From NCBI RefSeq assembly GCF_013131805.1, contig NZ_JABJRC010000009.1:62001-126000 (forward strand): 64,000 bases of DNA, given 5' to 3'. Of the stretch, positions 58,459 through 64,000 are shown piece after piece; position 1 is the first letter of the stretch; each line of letters opens with the position of its first letter. Source of the stretch: Kribbella sandramycini (lineage in GTDB: Bacteria; Actinomycetota; Actinomycetes; Propionibacteriales; Kribbellaceae). Below the pieces are notes generated by a model. It did not search any database. It was given only the letters and a program-made list of their open reading frames with translations, and was not told the origin of the DNA. The position numbers were made by a program, and so were the translations under genes.

Positions 58459-59985
58459 GTGAGCGAGCAGCAGAACACTCCGATGACCGATGACGAAAAA
58501 CGTCTGCATCAGCTCGGCTATGCGCAGGAGCTGTCCCGGACCATGTCCGGGTTCTCGAACTTCGCGGTCTCGTTCACGATCATCTCGATCCTGTCCGGCT
58601 GTCTGACGCTCTACGGGTTCGGGCTGAACACCGGCGGCCCGGTGATGATCGTCTGGGGCTGGCCGCTGGTCGGTCTGATGACGCTGTTCGTCGGCCTCGC
58701 GATGGCCGAGGTGTGTTCGAGTTACCCGACCGCCGGCGGCTTGTACTACTGGGCCGCGAAACTCGCCCCGTCGAACGGCGCGGCCTGGTCCTGGTTCACC
58801 GGCTGGTTCAACTTCCTCGGCCAGGTCGCCGTCACCGCCGGGATCGACTTCGGCGCCGCGTTCTTCCTGAACGCGTTCCTCGACCTGCAGTTCGGCTTCA
58901 GCGCGACCCCCGAACACACGATCCTGTTGTTCGGCATCATCCTGCTCGTCCACGCCCTGCTGAACTCGCTCGGCGTCAAACTGGTCGCGAAACTCAACGA
59001 CATCAGCGTCTGGTGGCACATCGTCGGCGTCCTGTTCATCGTCGGCGCGCTGGTGATCATCCCCGACAAGCACCAGTCGGCCGGTTTCGTCTTCGGCCAC
59101 TTCGTCAACAACACCGGCTGGGGATCCACCTTCTACGTCGGCCTGCTCGGTCTGCTGCTGGCGCAGTACACCTTCACCGGGTACGACGCCTCCGCGCACA
59201 TGACCGAGGAGACGCACGACGCCGCTCGCTCGGGCCCGCGCGGGATCGTGATGTCGATCCTGGTCTCGCTCGGCGCCGGCTGGGTGCTCCTGATCGGCCT
59301 GACGTTCGCGATCCAGAGCTACGACGGCGCGCTCGGCAGCGAGACCGGCGTCCCGCCCGCGCAGATCTTCATCGATGCCGTCGGCCTGGTGCTCGGCAAG
59401 ATCCTGCTGCTGGTCGTGATCGGCGCACAGCTGTTCTGCGGGATGGCGTCGGTGACGGCGAACTCGCGGATGATCTACGCGTTCTCCCGGGACGGCGCGC
59501 TGCCCGGCTCGTCGATCTGGCACAAGATCAACTCCAAGACCCGGACGCCCACCAATGCGATCTGGCTGGCCGCCGGCGGCGCGTTCGTCCTCGGCCTGCC
59601 CTACCTGTGGAACCAGACGGCGTACGCCGCGGTGACGTCGATCGCGGTCATCGGGCTCTACATCGCCTACGTGCTGCCGACGCTGCTCCGGCTGCTCCAG
59701 GGCTCGAAGTTCCAGCCGGGGCCGTGGTCACTCGGCCGCTGGAGCCGGCCGGTCGGGATCATCGCGATCGTCTGGGTCTGCTTCATCACGATCCTGTTCA
59801 TGCTGCCGCAGGTCAGCCCGATCACCGGTAGCACTTTCAACTACACGCCGGTCGCCGTCCTGGTCGTCCTCGGATTCGCGGCCACCTACTGGTTCGTCTC
59901 CGCGCGCAAGTGGTTCACCGGCCCCAAGGTCCAGGGCAGCGAGGAGGAGCTGGCCGCCATCGAACGCGACCTCGACGTCATCTAA
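58459..59985 (+). CDS. APC family amino acid/amine permease
   Basis: 508 residues, about 12 membrane helices. The APC-type motifs are LGYAQELSRTMSGFSNFAVSFTIISIL (cytoplasmic start and helix 1), GWPLVGLMTLFVGLAMAEV, and TGYDASAHMTEET. Resembles GABA/ethanolamine/putrescine permeases of the AAT/ACT group. GTG at 58459 after AAGGAGG. It follows the regulator and has its own operator-like site, so it is presumably co-regulated with the amine-degrading enzymes. Confidence 0.92.
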   Translation: MSEQQNTPMTDDEKRLHQLGYAQELSRTMSGFSNFAVSFTIISILSGCLTLYGFGLNTGGPVMIVWGWPLVGLMTLFVGLAMAEVCSSYPTAGGLYYWAAKLAPSNGAAWSWFTGWFNFLGQVAVTAGIDFGAAFFLNAFLDLQFGFSATPEHTILLFGIILLVHALLNSLGVKLVAKLNDISVWWHIVGVLFIVGALVIIPDKHQSAGFVFGHFVNNTGWGSTFYVGLLGLLLAQYTFTGYDASAHMTEETHDAARSGPRGIVMSILVSLGAGWVLLIGLTFAIQSYDGALGSETGVPPAQIFIDAVGLVLGKILLLVVIGAQLFCGMASVTANSRMIYAFSRDGALPGSSIWHKINSKTRTPTNAIWLAAGGAFVLGLPYLWNQTAYAAVTSIAVIGLYIAYVLPTLLRLLQGSKFQPGPWSLGRWSRPVGIIAIVWVCFITILFMLPQVSPITGSTFNYTPVAVLVVLGFAATYWFVSARKWFTGPKVQGSEEELAAIERDLDVI

Positions 59986-60005
59986 ATCACTGTCTGTCAC
60001 CGATT

Positions 60006-60035
60006 GTGCCGGGTCGCCATCTGGTGCCCCGGCAC
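60006..60035 (+). terminator. Hairpin terminator after the permease gene
   Basis: GTGCCGGG (60006-60013) pairs with CCCGGCAC (60028-60035) over 8 bp, with an inner CCA/TGG stem in the loop, 20 nt after the permease stop. The remaining gene-free bases to 60182 hold no other structure I can support besides the CGAGGAGC ribosome site of the next gene. Confidence 0.6.
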
Positions 60036-60182
60036 TGTCGTGCCGCTCTGAGCGCTCTGATCAGCCCAGGTTCGGGTGACAGGATGGTGTCGAGACGGTT
60101 TCCTCATGTGACACTCGCCGTGTCGGACGGTCTTCGGCTGTTTTAATCAGCAAGGGATAACCTCCGAGGAGCTAAGTGATCG

Positions 60183-62939
60183 ATGACTGACGACGAGCTG
60201 GTAGGCAGGGGCGCGCTGGTCGAGCGTGCCCGCAAGCAGCTCGAGACCAGTGGGAGCGTGCTGCTCTACGGTCCGACCGGGATCGGCAAGTCGGCGCTCG
60301 GCCGGGCCCTGGTCGCGGACCGGGCCAAAGCCGGCTACCGCGTGCTCAGCGCGGCGCCGTCGCAGAGCGAGGCCGGGCTCCCGTACGTCACGCTCCTCGA
60401 TCTCCTCTCCAACCAGCTCGAGCTCGCGTGGCAGGTCCTGCCTGACCATCTCCGTCAGCCGCTGGAGGTCGCCCTGCTGAAGGCGAGCGCTCCGGACACC
60501 GTCCGCGATGAGCTGGCCGTCCGCCTCGCCGTACTGCACGTGCTGCGCCGGCTGTCGGCGCAGGGGCCGGTGCTGTTGGTCGTCGACGACATCCAGTGGG
60601 TGGACCCGTCCAGTCTTGAGGTGCTCACGTTCTGCGCCCGGCGGCTGTCCGAGGGTGTGCACATGCTGTCGACTGAGCAGGTTGCCGATGGGGACCTGCC
60701 AGTGATGGCCGAGGCGTGTCCGGAGCCGGTGCTCCAGCTTGAGGTGCCGCCGCTGACCGAGACCGACGTCCTCAGCCTGCTCCGCCAGCGGCTCTCCAGC
60801 CCGCTTCCCGTGCGTACTGCGCGCCGCATCTTCACTGCGAGCGCCGGCAACCCGTTCATGGCGCTGGAGCTCGGCCGGGCCGTGCTGCGGCATCCGCAGG
60901 GTGTCTCGCCGAACGATCCGCTCCCGGTGTCGAGTCGGTTGAAGACGCTGCTCGGCGACCGGCTGTCCGATCTGAGCGATGGCGCACATGAGCTGTTGCT
61001 GCATGCGGCGTCCTCGCCACGTCCCACGACCACTCAGCTCGCGCAGTCCCTCGGGCGCTCGATCGAGACCGAGCTGGCCGAGGCTGAGGCGCTGGGCCTG
61101 GTCGACATCGCTTCCGAGCGGCTGCGGTTCGCTCACCCGCTGCTCCGCGAGTTCGTGTACGCCGAAGCGACGTCCGCGGCCCGCCGCCAGGCCCACGCCC
61201 AGCTGGCCGCCGTCGTCGACGAACCGGTCGAGAACGCCACCCACCGAGCCCTGGCGACCCAAGAGGCGGACGCCGAGCTCGCAGTGGCCATTGAGGCGGC
61301 CGCTGCGGTCGCTGCCGGCCGCGGCGCACCCGGTGCGGCCGCCACGCTGTGGCGGCTGGCCGCCGAGCGGACACCGAGCAGCCTGCCGGACGACCGGGCG
61401 CGTCGTCTGACCAGTGCTGCCGATGACGCCGCTGCCGCTGGCCACCTGGCCGAGTCGGCAGACATGGCGCGCCTCGCCGTCCAGGCCGCGACCCAGTCGA
61501 ACACGAAGGTGCCGGCCCTGCTGCTGCAGGTCGACGCCGCCTGGCCGGACCGGGACCGTCGGGTCGAGCTGCTGGACGAGGCGTTCGAGGCGGCGCAGGG
61601 CGACGACCGGCTCGAGGCGCGGGTCCGGATCATGCTCAGCCACAGCGCGTACTTCGACCGTCGACTCGAAGACGCCCAGGAGCACGCACGCGTGGCCGAG
61701 GCGCTGGCCCGGGCGTCCGGTGACACCGAAGCGCTGGTCGACGCGCTGAGCGCGACCAGCTCGGTGCTGATGGCCTGGGACGCCGGCCAGAGCGCCGACT
61801 CGCTCCTGCAGCAGGCCGCCGAGCTGGCTCGGGACCTGCCGCTCACCAAGGCTGTGGTCAACGCGCGTCAGATGGCTGCGATGCAGAAGCTCTTCCGCGG
61901 CCAGACAGCAGAGGCGATCACCGCCATCAGCTCTCTGGTCGAAGAGGTCCGTGACGGCGGCGCCATGCGCTGGCTCGCCTCGGTGCTGATCTCGTCGACC
62001 GCCATCTACGAGCGCAGCGGCCGTGGTGCGGATGCCGTCGCCGCCGGTCACGAGTGCTACCAACTGATGCAGGACATCGGCGAAGAGGCCGAGGTCGGTC
62101 TGATCGTGGCGAGCCGTTCGGAGTGGGCCGGCGGTACCGCAGCCATGGCGCGTCAGCTGGCCGATGCCGCGCTGGAGGGCGTCCGGCTGGTCGGCAACGA
62201 CGAATGGACCGGCCCGGCCCTGGCATCGCAGGGCCTGATCGGCGTCCTCACCGGCGACCCGCAGCGCGCAGTCGAGGCCTTCGACGCGATCGCGGAGTCC
62301 GGCGAAGCAGCCATGCCCTTCGACCCCGTGATCATCCCCTGGCACGCCGACTACGCCGAAGCCCTCGTCGCAGCCGGCCGCCTGGACGACGCCGCCGCCC
62401 TGATCGCCGACATTCGCTCCCGAGCCGAAACCCTCGACCGCTCCGTCGTCCTCGTCGGCCTGGCCCGCTCCGAAGCCCTCCTGATCGCCAAACAAGGTGA
62501 CCCGGCCGCCGCCCTCGACCTCCTCGACAAAACCATCAGCACCGCCGGCGACCGCGTCTACCCCCTCGACCTCGCCCGCTGCGAACTCACCCGCGGCCGC
62601 GTAGCCCGCCAAGCCCGCCGCCGCTCAGTAGCCCGAACCGCCTTCCTCGACGCCATCGAGCAGTTCGAGTCCTACGGCGCCCCCGCCTGGCGCGAAGTAG
62701 CCGAAACCGAACTCGCCCGCCTCGACGTCCCCAGCCGCAGCCGCCAACCCTCCGAGCTCACCGACAACGAACAACAAATCGTCGCCATGGTCCGCGACGG
62801 CTCCACCAACCGCGAAATAGCCGCCGCCCTCTACCTCTCCGTCAAAGCCGTGGAGTCCCAACTGACCCGCCTCTACCGCCGCTTCGGCGTAGCCAACCGC
62901 ACCCAACTCCTCCGCATGGTCGACCGCCCGCACTCGTGA
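60183..62939 (+). CDS. Large LuxR-type (LAL) transcriptional regulator with ATPase domain
   Basis: 918 residues. N-terminal AAA/STAND ATPase: Walker A GPTGIGKS (30-37), Walker B LLVVDDIQWVD; a long helical TPR-like middle region; C-terminal LuxR HTH (LTDNEQQIVAMVRDGSTNREIA, LYLSVKAVESQLTRLYRRF). LALs (MalT-like) are ATP- and ligand-dependent activators, often of secondary metabolism. Target unknown; no biosynthetic cluster is visible here. ATG at 60183 after CGAGGAGC. The last ~600 bp are strongly C-rich on this strand. Confidence 0.93.
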   Translation: MTDDELVGRGALVERARKQLETSGSVLLYGPTGIGKSALGRALVADRAKAGYRVLSAAPSQSEAGLPYVTLLDLLSNQLELAWQVLPDHLRQPLEVALLKASAPDTVRDELAVRLAVLHVLRRLSAQGPVLLVVDDIQWVDPSSLEVLTFCARRLSEGVHMLSTEQVADGDLPVMAEACPEPVLQLEVPPLTETDVLSLLRQRLSSPLPVRTARRIFTASAGNPFMALELGRAVLRHPQGVSPNDPLPVSSRLKTLLGDRLSDLSDGAHELLLHAASSPRPTTTQLAQSLGRSIETELAEAEALGLVDIASERLRFAHPLLREFVYAEATSAARRQAHAQLAAVVDEPVENATHRALATQEADAELAVAIEAAAAVAAGRGAPGAAATLWRLAAERTPSSLPDDRARRLTSAADDAAAAGHLAESADMARLAVQAATQSNTKVPALLLQVDAAWPDRDRRVELLDEAFEAAQGDDRLEARVRIMLSHSAYFDRRLEDAQEHARVAEALARASGDTEALVDALSATSSVLMAWDAGQSADSLLQQAAELARDLPLTKAVVNARQMAAMQKLFRGQTAEAITAISSLVEEVRDGGAMRWLASVLISSTAIYERSGRGADAVAAGHECYQLMQDIGEEAEVGLIVASRSEWAGGTAAMARQLADAALEGVRLVGNDEWTGPALASQGLIGVLTGDPQRAVEAFDAIAESGEAAMPFDPVIIPWHADYAEALVAAGRLDDAAALIADIRSRAETLDRSVVLVGLARSEALLIAKQGDPAAALDLLDKTISTAGDRVYPLDLARCELTRGRVARQARRRSVARTAFLDAIEQFESYGAPAWREVAETELARLDVPSRSRQPSELTDNEQQIVAMVRDGSTNREIAAALYLSVKAVESQLTRLYRRFGVANRTQLLRMVDRPHS

Positions 62940-62965
62940 TTTCGGGGGAGCTTCACAATGGTGGG

Positions 62966-63205
62966 GTGAAACTTGAGCGGAAGCATGCGGTGGTGCTGTT
63001 GGGGATCGCGGTGTGGAACGTGGTGACTTATCTGCGGTTCATCAAGGCGTTGGTGGAGACGCCGGAGGATCGGCCGACGGGGTACTACGTTGCGCACAGC
63101 ATCTTGATCGTGGTGAACCTGGCGATTGCCGGGGTGTTGGGGACGTGGGGTGTGAAGGCTTACAAGGCGAGCAGGGTCAGCGGCGGGCGTAAGCCGACGG
63201 TGTGA
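62966..63205 (+). CDS. SCO4848-family small membrane protein
   Basis: 79 residues with two membrane helices (HAVVLLGIAVWNVVTYLRFI and VAHSILIVVNLAIAGVLGTW), matching the conserved actinobacterial SCO4848 family layout of start KLER, Trp in helix 1 and an aromatic-His start to helix 2. Function unknown. The GTG at 62966 is chosen to fit the family; a longer frame overlaps the LuxR stop. Its 3' end overlaps the convergent AraC gene by 29 bp. Coding strand is strikingly G-rich, the opposite of the gene before it. Confidence 0.72.
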   Translation: MKLERKHAVVLLGIAVWNVVTYLRFIKALVETPEDRPTGYYVAHSILIVVNLAIAGVLGTWGVKAYKASRVSGGRKPTV

Positions 63206-63962
63206 CGCCGAGGAGTTTGCGGAAGTGGCGGGTGAGGTGGGACTGGTCGTAGAAGCCGGCGAGGGTGGCTACTTCGGCTGGTGGGCGGCCGTCGAGTAGG
63301 TGGCGGCGGGCGAGGTCGACTCGGCGGCCGGTCAGGTAGCGGTGGGGTGGTACGCCGTACTCGCGGCTGAAGGAGCGGACGAGGTGGACCGGGTGCGCCT
63401 GGATGATGCGGGACGCCTCGTCGAGGGTGATCCCCTGCGGGAGCTGGGCGTCCAGTAGGTCGCGGAGCTGCTGGGCGACGCCGGGGTCGCGCTGGTCCGG
63501 TGGAGCGGTGATGGCTCGGTGCAGGTGCTGCCGCAGGCGCTCTTCGATCAGAGTCAGCCTGCTCTGGGCTTCCAGATCCTCTTTGCCGTCGACGAGGACG
63601 CCGTGCAGCTGGTGGATGCGGTGTCGGAGCGCGGCGTCGGCGTACTCGGGTTGGTCGACCGCTGCGCCGATCAGCTCGGCGCCCAGCCGGTCGCTCTCCA
63701 GGTACAGGACGCGTTTGCGGAAGCCACCCGGGCGGACCGAGCGGCCGTCGTGCGCCACGTGGGGTGGTAGGAGCGAGACCTGCGCCTGGGCCAGGCCGTG
63801 CTCGCGGTGGTCCAGGTCGTAGCGGACGGCGCCTTCGTCGACGATCAGGACCGTCCAGGCGTCGTGGGTGTGGCTGGGGTAGGCGTGCGACGGGAAGTGC
63901 GCGTGCAGGACTTCGACGACTCCGCTGAGCGCGGGCCGCCAGGCCTTCACACTGGGCTTCAC
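63177..63962 (-). CDS. AraC family transcriptional regulator
   Basis: 261 residues: N-terminal AraC-binding cupin-like domain (HAHFPSHAYPSHTHDAWTVLIVDEGAV, LLPPHVAHDG) and a C-terminal double HTH (ITLDEASRIIQAHPVHLVRSFSREYGVPPHRY, PPAEVATLAGFYDQSHLTRHFRKLLGVTPSAY). This arrangement is typical of regulators of an adjacent exporter or metabolic gene. The GTG at 63962 is used; its GGAGG is very close, so a GTG four codons later is an alternative. Confidence 0.92.
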   Translation of the reverse strand: MKPSVKAWRPALSGVVEVLHAHFPSHAYPSHTHDAWTVLIVDEGAVRYDLDHREHGLAQAQVSLLPPHVAHDGRSVRPGGFRKRVLYLESDRLGAELIGAAVDQPEYADAALRHRIHQLHGVLVDGKEDLEAQSRLTLIEERLRQHLHRAITAPPDQRDPGVAQQLRDLLDAQLPQGITLDEASRIIQAHPVHLVRSFSREYGVPPHRYLTGRRVDLARRHLLDGRPPAEVATLAGFYDQSHLTRHFRKLLGVTPSAYARR

Positions 63963-63987
63963 ACCTCCAGAACATACGCTTCTCGGC

Positions 63988-64000
63988 GTGAAGGTCTACA
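63988..64000 (+). other. Possible start of a divergent gene, cut by the window edge
   Basis: GTG at 63988 opens a frame (Met-Lys-Val-Tyr) on the strand opposite to the AraC gene, which commonly regulates such a divergent neighbour. Only four codons are visible, so nothing can be said about the product. Confidence 0.2.

Noticed and set aside
1..64000. tRNA genes, CRISPR arrays, insertion sequences, prophage or attachment sites
   Set aside because: No cloverleaf, regular spacer array, transposase/integrase motif or flanking duplication was seen in any gap between genes.

Overview
The window is chromosomal DNA of a high-GC actinomycete. GC-rich codons, frequent GTG (and one TTG) starts, Tat/lipoprotein-type exported proteins, an NgcEFG-like aminosugar ABC operon, an SCO4848-type membrane protein, a large LuxR (LAL) regulator and a polyamine/ethanolamine glutamylation cluster all point that way. 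A soil genus such as Kribbella or a relative fits best, but that is inference. I see no tRNA or rRNA gene, CRISPR array, transposase, integrase or phage gene.

Layout. 1-10.2 kb: tandem array of secreted S8 (subtilisin-type) proteases, three complete plus the tail of a fourth, closed by a strong hairpin terminator shared with the convergent malate dehydrogenase. 10.2-19.2 kb: mdh, a secreted glycerophosphodiester phosphodiesterase, a spermidine-synthase-like protein and a 1910-residue DUF11-repeat surface protein ending in LPETG. 19.2-28.6 kb: XRE-type regulator, MOSC protein, M1 peptidase, lamin-tail protein, small membrane protein, three consecutive membrane-anchored CAP proteins and two GNAT proteins. 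28.7-38 kb: DeoR regulator with MFS transporter, M23 peptidase, galT-galK, CNNM/CBS protein, ArsR-MFS operon and an alpha/beta hydrolase. 38-44.7 kb: N-acetylglucosamine-type kinase divergent from a SIS-domain sugar-phosphate gene that leads an operon with two substrate-binding lipoproteins and two permeases but no ATPase.

44.7-49.1 kb: iron-siderophore binding lipoprotein with an iron-box-like upstream site, small hydrolase, trpS, 2H phosphoesterase and a YihY/BrkB protein. 49.1-53.3 kb: a repeat-filled 308-bp gap, a D-Ala-D-Ala carboxypeptidase, and secreted M43 and M4 metalloproteases. 53.4-60 kb: a gamma-glutamylation catabolic cluster (glutamine-synthetase-like ligase, gamma-glutamyl hydrolase, aldehyde dehydrogenase, SDR, FadR/GntR regulator, APC permease). 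Matching CAATGG-N12-CCATTG inverted repeats lie upstream of both the ligase and the permease and probably mark the regulator's operators. 60-64 kb: LAL regulator, small membrane protein and AraC regulator.

Functionally the window is dominated by secretion and nutrient acquisition: about ten exported hydrolases or surface proteins, plus uptake and catabolic modules for amino sugars, galactose, amines and iron. The observations most worth follow-up are the paired operators of the amine cluster, the palindrome over the ArsR start codon, the hairpins that may mask ribosome-binding sites between the S8 genes, the sharp C-rich to G-rich strand switches, and the repeat-rich gap at 49.1-49.4 kb.
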